Below, piece by piece: positions 21,673 through 31,999 of a stretch of 64,000 bases of DNA (its first letter is position 1; every line of letters starts with the position of its first letter). The notes below the pieces were generated by a model. It was not told where the DNA came from and did no database searches. It saw only the letters and a program-made list of their open reading frames with translations. The stretch covers positions 124,001-188,000 of the forward strand of contig CAWFFB010000021.1 in the NCBI GenBank assembly GCA_963814975.1, given 5' to 3'. A program made the translations under genes and the position numbers. Source of the DNA: CAVUXJ01 sp963814975. Its GTDB lineage: Bacteria > Acidobacteriota > Vicinamibacteria > Vicinamibacterales > CAVVIG01.

Positions 21673-22574
21673 GTACTTCTCTTAGAATTCACGATCTCGA
21701 CGTGGTCATCGGTGGCAGCCTCCTGAGAAAGGCCAGGCTCGACCAGGAGTGGTACGAAGACCTTGAAAAGCCGGAAGAGTTGATTGCCGCGCTCTCCGAG
21801 CAGCCATCCCGGGCCGACATCCTGACTTTCTGGCAGCGCTTGCCCGACCTCGAGCCCAGGTATCCGTATTACACGGAGTGGGAAGAGGTGGCGGCGCTCC
21901 CGGTGACGACATACGAGCACTGGTGGTCCAACCAAATCAAATCGAGAACACGAGGACTCGTCAGAAAGTCCGAGAAGCAGGGCGTGACCGTCAGGGAGGT
22001 CGAGTTCACGGACGACTTCGTCCAGGGGATGACGCGGATCTTCAACGAATCACCGATGCGTCAGGGAAGGCCCTTCTGGCACTACGGGAAGGACTTCGAC
22101 ACGGTGAAGCGTCAGTTCTCGAGGTATCTCTTTCGGGAACTGTTGATCGGCGCGTACTACGAAGGCGAACTGATAGGCTTCATGATGATCGCGTTGGCTG
22201 GGAAATACGCGGTGACGGGCCAGATCATCTCGATGATCAGTCATCGCGACAAGGGCACGAACAACTGTCTGATCGCAAAAGCGGTGGAGGTGTGCGCACG
22301 CGAAAAGGTTCCGTACCTCGTGTATCTCCATTGGGGGACCGGCTCGTTGGCGGAGTTCAAGCGCCGGAACGGGTTCGAAAAGAAACGCCTGCCGCGATAT
22401 TACGTTCCCCTGACCGCGAAAGGGAGGCTGGCACTCCGACTGGGGCTGCACAGGGGCCTGCTGCCCGTGCTTCCCGAAGCGATGGTCGGCCGGCTGAAAC
22501 AGTTGAGAGCGATGTGGTACCGGCGGTTCTATGCTCTCCGATATCGAAAGGCACTCATCGAAGGCGATTGCTGA
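21669..22574 (+). CDS. GNAT-fold acyltransferase-like protein of unknown substrate
   Basis: 301 residues, intact, starting in an ATGA overlap with the heptosyltransferase gene (MSTSLRIHDLDVVIGG). A central GNAT/FemAB-like core is suggested by LLIGAYYEGELIGFMMIALAGKYAVTGQIIS (two beta strands and the acyl-CoA loop region) and HRDKGTNNCLIAKAVEVCAREKVPYLVYLHWG, followed by a hydrophobic/basic C-terminal helix (MWYRRFYALRYRKAL). The N-terminal 90 residues have no match I recognise. The linkage to heptose genes suggests acylation or aminoacylation of a heptose-containing glycan or its precursor, but that is inference only. Confidence 0.6.
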   Translation: MSTSLRIHDLDVVIGGSLLRKARLDQEWYEDLEKPEELIAALSEQPSRADILTFWQRLPDLEPRYPYYTEWEEVAALPVTTYEHWWSNQIKSRTRGLVRKSEKQGVTVREVEFTDDFVQGMTRIFNESPMRQGRPFWHYGKDFDTVKRQFSRYLFRELLIGAYYEGELIGFMMIALAGKYAVTGQIISMISHRDKGTNNCLIAKAVEVCAREKVPYLVYLHWGTGSLAEFKRRNGFEKKRLPRYYVPLTAKGRLALRLGLHRGLLPVLPEAMVGRLKQLRAMWYRRFYALRYRKALIEGDC

Positions 22575-22625
22575 TCGCAGCGCGGCTGCACACCGTCGAC
22601 GCGCAGTCGAAGCCTCTCCCAGTCG

Positions 22626-24324
22626 TCAGGGAATGATACGGAGATTGGTTGGCGCCGCCGGCGACTGCCCGGTCCCAGGCGCAGAGTCGACCCCGTTCGC
22701 GGCACGATAGCCGGCCGGGAAATTCCGGTAGTCGTTCGACTGGGCGAAGTTCAACGGGTTGCACCATGGCCAGGGCAGGTTGCCGAACCACGCCGGCTTG
22801 GACGAGTACAGATAGCTGGCGGGAATGATGAGACCGCCGAGCGCCTCCGCGGCCGGGACGGCATCGTTCACAGTGTTGTAATTCCCGAACTTTTCGAACG
22901 TCGCGGCTGTGTTGACGTTATAGATTGAGCTCGAGGCAAAATTGTCGCCGGACCCCGAGAAGGTGGTGCTCAAGTTCGTGTGATAGCCGTTCTCGCCGAG
23001 AACATTACCGGCCATCACAACGTTGGTGTGATTGAGGCACAACGTAATCGCTTCAGTATTGCTGGTCTTGGGGCCGTTCGGATCCCATCCGCGCATCCGA
23101 TTCCTGAACCAAAGTGTATTGCGCGATCCGGCGCCGGCGTCGTTGTAGCTGGAAGCGCACCAGTTGCCCTCGAACAGGTTGTAGTGATTGTGGCTGCCGT
23201 GGAAGAAGATGATCTGCGAGAGCCAGTTCGACGGGCTATAAGGCAAGTCGTTGATGTAGTTGTAGGAGAACGCCGATCCGCTGAGGCCGAACATCGGCAT
23301 CACGTTTGGACAGTCGTGGAACCAGTTGTCTTCGATGAGCAATTGCGAACATTGCGCTGGATTGATGCAATATGTTGAATTCGTGAGGTTGTCCATGTGC
23401 GAGATGTCGCAGTGACGAATCTCGCACCGATATGCAGCGTAGGGAAAGTAGTGATAGGTCCCGGACGGGACTCCGTAACTCTTGATATTCTTGGCCCAGC
23501 ACTCGTCGGCGCCGTTGAAAGCGACGTAGTGCCCGCCCACGCCGGACCGCGTCAAGCTGAGATTTTCAATTCCACTCAGCCGCACCGACGCTCCAGCGGA
23601 GCGCCAGTGAGCCTGGATCGTACCGCTCAGATAGTCCGCGTTAATCGCAGGCGAGAACGTGACAGCGTTGCCACTCTTGCTCACAACCCGCACGATCTGT
23701 GTGAAAGGCTTCGTCCCGAAAAGGTCGGACCAGCTTCGGTTACTCGGTGTGACATTTGCGCTCGGTGGAGCACTAATGAACATCATTTGACCGACTGAGA
23801 GCGAGGTCGGTGTAGACGCAAGTGTGACGGTCGTCGCGCCTCGCGCGACGCTGGAGCTTACGTTGACGTTTGTGAACGCTCCACTATTGGCGAGATCCCA
23901 CCCACCAGTGGCGTCAAACAAGATAAGACCACTCGCCCCGCCTGTAAACCTCAAAATCGTCGTCAGGGACTCCACTCGAGTTGACGGCACCACGAAGCGT
24001 CACACGGCTCTTGGCGAAGGCGATGCTGGAACTAAGGCTGAAAGTACCCGCACCGAGTTGCACAACCTGGTCGGCCGGGCAATTGGCGATCGCCGAATTG
24101 ATGGTCCCTGCGGAGCCGGTGTAGGCGGCGATGGTGGGCCCAGACTGAGTCGTCCGATTTGGAATCCCCCCGCTGACTCCCACAAGACCCTGCCATGAAC
24201 CTCCATACACGAGGCGGCTCCCTTGGACGGCGTCAGCTGCGAAAGCCGCACGTGGCAACATTCCATAGGCCGCAAGCGTAGCAGCCCCTGAGAGCAGTTC
24301 GCGGCGTGTCAATTTTTGAGTCAC
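22626..24324 (-). CDS. Tat-exported right-handed beta-helix (pectate-lyase-like) protein
   Basis: GTG start at 24324 with gaaggt 7 bases before it. Twin-arginine signal: LTRRELLSGAATLAAYGMLPRAAFA. Early domain TINSAIANCPADQVVQLGAGTFSLSSS is the pectate-lyase-superfamily N-cap; after one frame change near 23960 the beta-helix rungs follow, rich in Asn and in right-handed coil patterns (IENLSLTRSGVGG, CEIRHCDISHMDN, LIEDNWFHDCPN, NHYNLFEGNWCA). It ends APTNLRIIP, like the beginning of an Fn3 domain cut short. About 565 residues. No PEP-CTERM tail. Likely a secreted polysaccharide lyase or glycan-binding protein for the locus polymer. A sigma-54-type promoter lies about 105 bases upstream. Confidence 0.8.
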
Positions 24325-24812
24325 TGAGCGACCTTCATGGTTTTGAATGCCATGGCGAGTGTGCCTGTGGGATTTGTCGGAGCGCCCCTGTCAGGGGGCC
24401 TTGGCACCGTGTTGAACATGGCATCCGTAGCAACACTTGTACCAAGCAGATTCTGCCCTGGGTCACGCTACGAGGGCCAGGCTACCGAACGACGGGCGCA
24501 CACGAAAATGCACATTGTTCGGTAGGGGAATTGTAATCGGACCGACGAAAAACGTCCGTAGGACTCGACAAGGGCGTCAGGCCACCCGGAGCACGTACAG
24601 CCGGTAAAATTTACTCGCGCAGGTAACCAATGCACTGCCGTCGCCGATAGCATCGAACCGCGCGTACCGCTGTGCAGTGGCTTGGCTGTCCCGCTTCTCA
24701 AATCACGCTGCCCCCCGTCCAGTCCAGTCCAGCCTCGGAGATAGTGCCCGGGCGGGCCGGTGCTGAAGCTCCGGCGGGTTCCATGACCACAGAGGACACA
24801 TCGGTTTTCTTT
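24325..24812. other. 488-base spacer between the beta-helix gene and the flippase gene
   Basis: No credible gene. It contains the sigma-54-type element at 24430-24444 for the beta-helix gene. Small open frames here (for example 24337-24525) lack ribosome sites and family features. The rest, including the 3' side of the flippase gene, shows nothing I can name. Confidence 0.6.
24430..24444 (-). promoter_or_regulatory. Sigma-54 (-24/-12) promoter of the beta-helix gene
   Basis: Minus strand reads TGGTACAAGTGTTGC with T before it and T after: matches YTGGYACR-N4-TTGCW at every specified position. Predicted transcript start ~24418, giving a leader of about 95 bases to the GTG at 24324. Confidence 0.7.
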
Positions 24813-26335
24813 CTAAGCAACTGCTGCTGGCGTTTCTACTTGAACGCGCCAGAATCTGAGCTCCCGGAAGACCTTGACGTAGCTTGCTCGCTGGTTCAGC
24901 GCAAACAGGAGGACGAGAGCGTAAGTGCCGAAAAAGATTCCAGTTTCAATCACGAGCCGGACAATCGGCAATTGGACAGACTGGAGGTATTGACTGGTTG
25001 TCAGGGCCACTCCAGCTCCAATCGTGATCGAGAGCAATGAGGGCCAGACAGCCTTCACGACGCCCTGCAATGGAATCGGTGTTCCCCGGACCGCCCAGAC
25101 GACCATCGGCCCAGCCAGCAATAACATGGCACCCGAGAACCCAAATGCGACTCCGTGCGCTCCGCTAGGAAGACCGATGGCGTAACCCGCCACCACCGTG
25201 GGCGCGATCACGAAGGCCATGTTCACGCTTCTCGAAATACGGCCGGTCGCCATCAACATCCAGGCGAACGGATTGATAAGGGCGAACACGAACATCGTCG
25301 GCGCAAGAAGCCGGAAAATAGGAGCGGCCTCGAGCCATTTCGAGCCAAGGAACACGCGAACGATATCCTCGGGGAACAACGCGCACCCGATGATGATTGG
25401 AAGAACGAGGGCAAAAAAGAAACTGTACCCGTGGAGGAAATAGCTGCGCAGGCGTGCCGGGTCATTTTGAAGCCGTGACAGCGCGGGAAACGCAACCTGT
25501 GAGACGGTCGACGTTAGGTTGTCAAGCGGGAGATTGATGAGCTGATAGGCACGGCCGTAGATGCCGAGGGCTTCTGCTCCCCAGTAGCGTCCCAGCAGGA
25601 CTTTGTCAGATTGTACGCAACGTAGACGATGACACCGTTGAAGGTCAGGCTGCCGCCGTACCACAACATGGATCGCACGTCCGAGCCGCGCCGTGGCCGT
25701 CCAGGAATCCACCGCGCGAACATCCAAGCGCCGACTGCTGAACCGAATTGCGGACCGACGGTCATCACCACGAGCGCCCAATAGCCCTGACCGAACAACG
25801 CCATCATGACCCCGGCGACGATCCCCAGCAGCAACGCAGATGTGTCGACAACCGCAATCGCCCCGAAACGCATCGCCCGCTGCAAGATCGCCCGGTGTTG
25901 TGCACCGACACCCAGGAAGAGGAACCCGACGCCGACCGAGATCGTGATCATGAGAAGGCGCGGCTCGCCATAAAACCACACCAACACCGGCCCGGCGGCC
26001 AAGCATGTCAACGCCAGGATGCCACCGACCAACACATTCAACCAGAATAGAGTTGAAAGCTGCTCATTGGTCACAGAAGGGCGCGTCACCGACGCCATCG
26101 ACAGTCCGAAATCGCGAAACAATCCCAGAAGACCCGTGAACGCGATCACCATGCCGAACAGGCCGAAATCTTCCGGAAACAGCAAGCGAGCCATGATGAT
26201 CATCGAGCCGGTGCGCAGGATGAGTCCGGCCGCCTGCGCAGCTCCCGAAGCCAGCGCTCCCCGTACGGTCTTCTGTTTCAGCTCGTGAGCGTCGCGCTCG
26301 TTGAGTGCCTTGAGGGGCGGCGCAATGTCAGACAT
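24813..26335 (-). CDS. Wzx-type lipid-linked oligosaccharide flippase (MOP superfamily)
   Basis: Polysaccharide-synthesis flippase of about 507 residues that would move undecaprenyl-linked repeat units across the inner membrane. The N-terminus (KQKTVRGALASGAAQAAGLILRTGSMIIMARLLFPEDFGLFGMV) is the classic start of the PST/RfbX family. About 12-14 hydrophobic helices follow, with the conserved GIYGRAYQLINLPLDNLTS segment mid-protein. One frame change near 25610 separates the halves. The start at 26335 is in an 8-base overlap with the previous gene's stop, so its synthesis is coupled to the Cys/His duplicated protein. Completes a Wzx/Wzy-type route with the ligase at 34542 and the chain-length protein at 14564. 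Confidence 0.87.
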
Positions 26336-27389
26336 GCAGGGCCCCTTCTCCCTCGCGCCGGTCGTCCCTTGGTGTGACTCGCTCCAGCCATAACTCGCGC
26401 CAATATGGATAGACAGCTCTTGGGCAAAACATGCGGTTGTGGCTCTGATTACCGCTACAGACAACGCCTTCAAGAATCAGGCACGGGTTCGGCAACTTCA
26501 TCATGTAGCCCGTCTTCTCGTTGATGATCTTCTCCACGCGTCGAAGGACTTTGTGCGACCCGTTCCCGCAATAGGGGAGCATCTCGACATCGAATCCGAG
26601 ACCTCGGTTGCGAAGCTGGCTGTTCAATGTGCGCATGATCTCGTCCTTGGAACGCACTTGGACGAGATCCCCCGCCTGAAGACTCGATGTGCCGGCCGGA
26701 GTCTTCTCGCCGGCGACACCGCGCAGGTCTGGGTAACGACGCTCGAACCAGCGTAAGAGGAACGAGTTAATGATCGCGAGGGCGCCGAAGCGGATGAAGT
26801 CCCAGAGCGGGACATTTCCGGACGTCAGGTCCTTCAAGTAGAAGCGAGGGTCCCATCTGTCCCGTCTCGTCACCTCCGTTGTTGCGTTGCGCAGTTCGGT
26901 GGCCTGACATCGGTACCGCGGCGACTCGCTGTCAGTGCCCGCTGAAGTGGTCGCCTCATGTAGTCTGCCTATTGCCGGGTTCGTCAAGTCGCCGCGCGGC
27001 TTCCCGGCAGCGGCTCGCTCGTCGCCCCTCCGCCTGAGCCACGCTTCCTTCCAAAACAACAGACATCCTGCCTGACAGCCGCCATGAGCTTGCCCGTCGC
27101 ACCGGAGCTCCTCGAGATGAACAGCATCGGTCATTCGCCGGATCAGAAACGTTTCGATCGTGTCGCAGGTCTTGTGCGCGGACTTGTAGACGCGGAATGA
27201 CCTTCCGCAATAAGCGAGCATCTCAGGCATGAACGGCAGCCCGTCGAGACACTGATTGGAGTCAAGCGTTGCCAGGATCTCTTCTGAGCTCTTGACTTCA
27301 ACCCATTCGTCGGCTCGAAGATTCAGCGGCCGTACGTTAGACGGAAATGGAGAGGCACTCATCGTCATCGTCGGGCCCGGTCCGCTCAC
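26328..27389 (-). CDS. Internally duplicated Cys/His-rich protein of unknown function
   Basis: 353 residues, intact, not assigned to a family I know. Two halves are homologous: residues 25-120 and 236-336 share an SxEEI-x-TL lead, EML-x-YCG (residues 57-62 and 269-275), CDG/CSG with a following His and Cys (C97-H102-C105-C109 and C311-H317-C322) and a closing W(K/R)E-x-WL-x-R. The spacing looks like a metal-binding module used twice. Between them lies a hydrophobic stretch (FIRFGALAIINSFLLRW, 199-215) that may touch the membrane. GTG start inside the stop of the GT2 gene (GTGA) and an 8-base overlap with the flippase start place it in strict translational coupling. A role with the flippase or a glycosyltransferase is inference. 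Confidence 0.75.
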   Translation of the reverse strand: MSGPGPTMTMSASPFPSNVRPLNLRADEWVEVKSSEEILATLDSNQCLDGLPFMPEMLAYCGRSFRVYKSAHKTCDTIETFLIRRMTDAVHLEELRCDGQAHGGCQAGCLLFWKEAWLRRRGDERAAAGKPRGDLTNPAIGRLHEATTSAGTDSESPRYRCQATELRNATTEVTRRDRWDPRFYLKDLTSGNVPLWDFIRFGALAIINSFLLRWFERRYPDLRGVAGEKTPAGTSSLQAGDLVQVRSKDEIMRTLNSQLRNRGLGFDVEMLPYCGNGSHKVLRRVEKIINEKTGYMMKLPNPCLILEGVVCSGNQSHNRMFCPRAVYPYWRELWLERVTPRDDRREGEGALHV

Positions 27390-28384
27390 ATCCCGACACG
27401 CGGGTGGAGTCGCTTCGACTTCATCACCGCCAGGAGCTTTCGAAGGGCCGTAGCCGGATTCCTCGCTTCGGTCACCGCTTCCCTAATTGCTGCTCCGACG
27501 ATCCTGTCCCATTCCCATTCACACCCCATCTCCCCAAATCTCGACCTGTGAAACGTCCAGAAGGCGGAACTCTTCAACTTCAGAAGGCATCCTCCAAGAG
27601 CCCGATAGTAGGCATCGAACACCTGCTTCTGCCGCGTCGTGAACTCTTCAGCACTCAGGTACAAAGGACCATAGTGGAGCAGAATTTCCAGATAGGCGAC
27701 GGAGCCCGCGTCCAGCTCATCCATCGTTGCGCTCCACTGCCCGGAGTGAACCCGCTCGACCGAAAGGACTTCGTGCAGGAATCCCAAGTCACAATACCGG
27801 AAAGACTCGTAGCACGCGCTGGTATCGGCGTGCGACCGCACATGCGGGAAGAACGGCTGCCGCATTCTGAGGAGATCCGCCCGATACAGGACGCTGGTCG
27901 GCGTGCCCAGAACGTGAACGCCGTCGAGCAATCCCAGGCGTCCGGCGTCGCGGCCCGGTAGGACGCTCACCGTAGACGGCACGCCTCGCCACTTGACGGT
28001 ATCACCGCTTTCCTGATAGGAGCCAACGATGCCGACCGTCGGATGCCCCTCGGCGAACTGCACCATCTTCGTCAAACACCTTGGCCTGATCCAGTCGTCT
28101 GCGCTGACCACTTTGCAGTACTTACTGTGAGCCGGCACCAAACCAAACGCCAGGTTGTGGTTCTCAATTGCGCTCACGAATGTGCCGTTCGTCCTGATCT
28201 GAATTCGTCGATCCTTCCTCGCGTACGATTGCGCAATCTCCAGCGATGTATCCGTACTGCAGTTGTTCACGATCGTGTAATCGAACCAGGCGTAGTCCTG
28301 TGCCAGTACACTCTCAATGCATTCCGCCAGGTACTGTTCCCCGTTGTAAACGGGCGTCAGAACACTCACGCAGGGTTTGTTCAT
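27386..28384 (-). CDS. Glycosyltransferase family 2
   Basis: GT-A inverting glycosyltransferase of 332 residues, intact. N-terminal VSVLTPVYNGEQYLAECIESVLAQDY, then IVNNCSTDTSLEIA (nucleotide-binding D), the metal-binding region VVSADDWIRPRCL, and VHVLGTPTSVLYRADLL before the acceptor part. It is the second gene after the epimerase in the minus-strand run and overlaps the Cys/His-rich gene (GTGA). The donor sugar is not predictable. Confidence 0.87.
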   Translation of the reverse strand: MNKPCVSVLTPVYNGEQYLAECIESVLAQDYAWFDYTIVNNCSTDTSLEIAQSYARKDRRIQIRTNGTFVSAIENHNLAFGLVPAHSKYCKVVSADDWIRPRCLTKMVQFAEGHPTVGIVGSYQESGDTVKWRGVPSTVSVLPGRDAGRLGLLDGVHVLGTPTSVLYRADLLRMRQPFFPHVRSHADTSACYESFRYCDLGFLHEVLSVERVHSGQWSATMDELDAGSVAYLEILLHYGPLYLSAEEFTTRQKQVFDAYYRALGGCLLKLKSSAFWTFHRSRFGEMGCEWEWDRIVGAAIREAVTEARNPATALRKLLAVMKSKRLHPRVGM

Positions 28385-28418
28385 GTGAAAGGCGAATGTT
28401 TGAAGTGGAGACCGGTCG

Positions 28419-29386
28419 TCAAGACTTACGATACAGGTCCTTCATCCAATCGAGCGTCTGACGAACGCCGTCCTCCAGCGAAACAGTTGTCTTCAAGTCG
28501 AGATCCCGACGAGCCTTGGTGCAATCCACTTTCTTCTCGCGCGTAGTCAGCATCTCTTCGTCCTTGAACATCACGAGCGTCGTCGCGCTGCGCCTCTTTG
28601 CCCAGCAGCCTGAGGATGAGATCGGCCACTTCTTCGATGGAGTGGAAATCGTCGCCGCCGATGTTGTAGACCTCGCCAGGGACGAAGTTGTCGGCGATGT
28701 TCGACAGGGTGCGCGCCATGTCGGTGATGAACGTGCTGGTGCGCTTGTAGCCGCGGTAGACCGTAATCGGGAATGTCGTGCAGCAGCCGGTAGCAGAAGA
28801 GGCAGATCACCGAGCGGTAGGGGCTGTAGTGCTCGCCCGGGCCATAGGTATTGAACAGCCGCACCCGCACCGACTCGGTGCCGAACTGCGTCGCCGAGTT
28901 GAGCACCTGCATCTCGTTCACCCACTTCGACAGCGCGTAGTCGTTCATCTGCTTGATCTCGACCGTGTCCATCACGTCTTCCGACATGACGCCGTCGTAG
29001 TCGCCGTAGACCTCGGACGACGAGAAGTAGACGGCGCGGAAGCCCTCGCGCTCCTGCATCCGCAGGATGTTCTTCGTGCCGACGGCGTTGGTGCGCCAGA
29101 CGTTCTCGTAGTAGTCCTCGCCGTTCCAGCGGCCGAACTCCGCGGCCAGGTGATAGACGAAGTCGAACTTGCGCCCGGTCGGGGCGTAGCCCTGCGCCCA
29201 GCCGCCGCCGGTCCACAGCCGCTCGACCTGATGGAACTCGCCCACGTCGCATCGCGCGTATTGCGGGTCGTGATGGTGGCGCATGTCGGCCACGAACACG
29301 TCGTGACCGCGGGCGCGGAGCTCCCTGACGAGATAGGTGCCGACGGCGCCAAGGCCGCCGGTGACGAGAATGTTTTTGCTGGACAT
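28419..29386 (-). CDS. NAD-dependent sugar epimerase/dehydratase, frame-broken
   Basis: Short-chain dehydrogenase of the extended (GalE/RmlB) family, about 323 residues. Cofactor motif ILVTGGLGAVGTYL at the N-terminus, then VYHLAAEFG, YFSSSEVYGDY (Ser/Thr) and the catalytic YALSK, followed by RLFNTYGPGEHYSPYRSV. After frame changes near 28760 and 28590 the C-terminus is VYNIGGDDFHSIEEVADLIL and DLDLKTTVSLEDGVRQTLDWM. It probably acts on a nucleotide sugar (C4 epimerisation or similar); product not assignable. Lies 33 bases upstream of the GT2 gene. Confidence 0.83.
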
Positions 29387-29461
29387 GGACTCTTCGTGAC
29401 GTGTTGTGAGTTTGTTAAACCGGCGGCTCAGGCGTCATGCCGGTCGTTGACAAAATGTTTG

Positions 29462-30690
29462 CTACTCGTCGAAAAAGACGATCCGTGCGTGCCGCATCGC
29501 CTGGTCAATCGCGTTCTTGCTCGTCTGTCAGCTCGCGCTTGATGGCGTCGTGGCAGACGAGCACGGCCACCAGGTCGGCTCCTTCGGCGATCTTGTCAAG
29601 CGAAGGGAAATCCATCGTGGGCACCAGCGGGTCGTAGTGGTGCACGTCGTAGCCATCCTCCTTCAGGAGGTGCACGACTTCGTTCGCAGGACTCTCGCGC
29701 ATCGTCTTCGCAGTTCCTCTTGTAGGTCGCGCCAAGCGCAACGATCTTGGGATCGGGTACGTCGGCAACGTCCGTCGGATCTTCCCGGCGACGCGGCGCT
29801 GGCATCTCGTCGTTGATCAGCCGAGCCATCGTGATGAGCCGCGAGTTGTACGGCGCGATTTCTTTCAGGAACCAGGGATCCACCGGGATGCAGTGCCCGC
29901 CGACACCGATGCCGGGGTTCGATGATCTTCACGCGCGGATGCTTGTTTGCATAGCCGATCACGCTTCGGCCGTCAGCGCCGAGCAGTTCGCAGATCGCGG
30001 CAACTCGTTCGCGAGACGCGACGTTGACGTCGCGGTAGGTGTTCTCCATCAGCTTGGAGAGCTCGGCCGTGATGTCGTCGGTCGCGATGCGAGGTTCACC
30101 CTTCACGAAGGTCGCGTAGACCTCGGCGGCGGCCGCGTGGGATGCTCATCCATGCCGCCGATGAGCCGATCGTTCTCGACGATCTCGCGGAAGATGTCGC
30201 CAGGCAGGATCCGCTCGGGACAGTGGGCGAGCAGCATATCGTCCGGCACATTGCAACTCCGGTGAGCTTCTCGATCAGCGGCTTGATGAACGCTGCGGCA
30301 CGTCGTCGGCGGCACCGTGCTTTCGAGGATGACCAGGTTGCCGGGTTGCAGATGAGGGCAGATCGATTCGATCGCGGACTGAACCGGCCCCATGTCGCAG
30401 ACCTTCTTCAGCTGGTCCACCGGCGTCGGCACGGCGATCACGAATACATCCCCAGGGCAAGGCGTTGTGCGTGCGACGAGGTGCGGCGTCACCACCGGAT
30501 CGTTGAGGAGCTGATGGAGCTCTTCTTCGTTGAGGAGCATCGTGCGCTCGTTGATCGCCCGGACGACGTTCTCGTTGATATCAACGCCGACAACGCTCTG
30601 TCCGGCCTTCGCCCACATCAGAGCCGCCGGCAGTCCAACGTACCCCGTGCCGATCACGACTATTGTCTTTTGCATAGATGCAACTGCCAT
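29462..30690 (-). CDS. wecC: UDP-N-acetyl-mannosamine/glucosamine 6-dehydrogenase, frame-broken
   Basis: UDP-sugar dehydrogenase making a uronic acid by two NAD-dependent oxidations. N-terminal VVIGTGYVGLPAALMWAKAG, then GDVFVIAVPTPV and ILESTVPP; central ELSKLMENTYRDVNVA; catalytic Cys in GGHCIPVDPWFL (near 29900, recovered by a frame change near 29930); C-terminal KIVALGATYKRNCEDDARESP. Other changes lie near 30260, 30140 and 29700. The last residues are taken in the frame ending RIVFFDE at TAG 29462; an earlier stop (29505) is possible. ATG 30690 has gaaagg 5 bases upstream. Placed beside wecB, the WecC reaction (ManNAc to ManNAcA) is the best reading; a WbpA-type GlcNAc dehydrogenase is the alternative. 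Confidence 0.82.
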
Positions 30691-30732
30691 AGGGCCTTTC
30701 GCTGCCTGGAATGTTACGTTCGCTGTGCGGAG

Positions 30733-31977
30733 CTATGTGTGGCGCTGAGAGAGGCCGCTGACGCCAGTCGCCTCGGGAATGATGCTTCCGCTTGTACTCA
30801 CCGGCCCTGCTCGTAAAGCCTTCCGACAAGCGGCAATAATGCGTTCAGTGGCGTGGCCATCACCATAGGGATTATGGGTCCGAGACATCTGGTCGTAGAC
30901 GTGCGAGTCCGTCAGGAGTCGCGACACCTCTCCCACGATCTTGTGCGGATCGGTTCCGACCAGGCGGACGGTTCCCGCTTGAACTCCCTCCGGGCGTTCA
31001 GTGGTCTCGCGCATGACCAGCACGGGTTTGCCAAGACTCGGTGCCTCCTCCTGAACGCCCCCCGAGTCGGTCAGGATGACGGTTGCGCGCTCAAGCATGC
31101 CGACGAAGGGCAGATAGGGCAACGGCTCCAGGAGATGGACGTTTGGCAGCGATGCCCCGCTGGACCCCGCCAGGCCCAGCAGGCGGCCTACGGGTTCGCG
31201 AACGTTGGGGTTCAAGTGTACCGGATAGACAAATTGCGTGTCCGGAAAGCGCCGCGCCAGCTCCGCGATCGAACGGCAGATATTCTCGAACCCGTCACCG
31301 AAATTCTCCCGGCGGTGACCGGTGATCAGCACGACTCTCGGCGCGCCGTCGCTGCCGGGCTTACCTGGCTGGAGGTCTGCGGGAAGCCCGGCGATGGTCG
31401 GCCTGACGGCGTGCACTTTTCCCAACGCCAGGAAAAGGGCGTCGATGCCGGTATTGCCCGTGACATAGATCGACTGATCGTCGATCCCTTCTCGAAGCAG
31501 GTTCCTCCGGGATACCTCGGTCGGCGCAAAATGGAGCGCTGCTAACCGCGCGACCAGGATACGATTCGCCTCTTCCGGCCATGGCGCCGCCATGTTCCAC
31601 GTGCGCAGCCCGGCCTCCACGTGACCGACGGGGATGCGACGGTAAAATGCCGCCAACGCCGCGCACAATGTGGTCGTGGTGTCTCCCTGAATCAGGATCA
31701 AGTCGGGTTTGTCCTCCGCCAGATACCGATCGACCGCTTCTATCCCGCGGGCGGTGAGTCCAGCGAGAGCCTGGTTGGGCACCATGAGATGCAGATCATG
31801 ATCCGGCTCGATGTCAAACAGATCCAGCACTTGATCGAGCATGTGCCGGTGTTGACCGGTCACGCAGACGCTCGATTCGAAATCGGCCTCTTGCTTCAGA
31901 GCCAGGATAAGGGGAGCGAGCTTGATGGCCTCCGGTCGGGTACCGAATATCAGCGAGATCTTCATCGTTGGTGACAT
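30733..31977 (-). CDS. wecB: UDP-N-acetylglucosamine 2-epimerase (non-hydrolysing)
   Basis: Interconverts UDP-GlcNAc and UDP-ManNAc. 414 residues, intact. Motifs: SLIFGTRPEAIKLAPLI at the N-terminus, LILIQGDTTTTLCAALAAF, GHVEAGLRTWN, VTGNTGIDALF, LITGHRRENFGDG, and the C-terminal LTDSGGVQEEAPSLGKPVLV (UDP-binding E). It directly precedes wecC in the transcript, the standard pair for UDP-ManNAcA. A second, more WbpI-like epimerase is encoded at 47320. Confidence 0.92.
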   Translation of the reverse strand: MSPTMKISLIFGTRPEAIKLAPLILALKQEADFESSVCVTGQHRHMLDQVLDLFDIEPDHDLHLMVPNQALAGLTARGIEAVDRYLAEDKPDLILIQGDTTTTLCAALAAFYRRIPVGHVEAGLRTWNMAAPWPEEANRILVARLAALHFAPTEVSRRNLLREGIDDQSIYVTGNTGIDALFLALGKVHAVRPTIAGLPADLQPGKPGSDGAPRVVLITGHRRENFGDGFENICRSIAELARRFPDTQFVYPVHLNPNVREPVGRLLGLAGSSGASLPNVHLLEPLPYLPFVGMLERATVILTDSGGVQEEAPSLGKPVLVMRETTERPEGVQAGTVRLVGTDPHKIVGEVSRLLTDSHVYDQMSRTHNPYGDGHATERIIAACRKALRAGPVSTSGSIIPEATGVSGLSQRHT

Positions 31978-31999
31978 GTGGGCGCTGTCTTTCAGTGAC

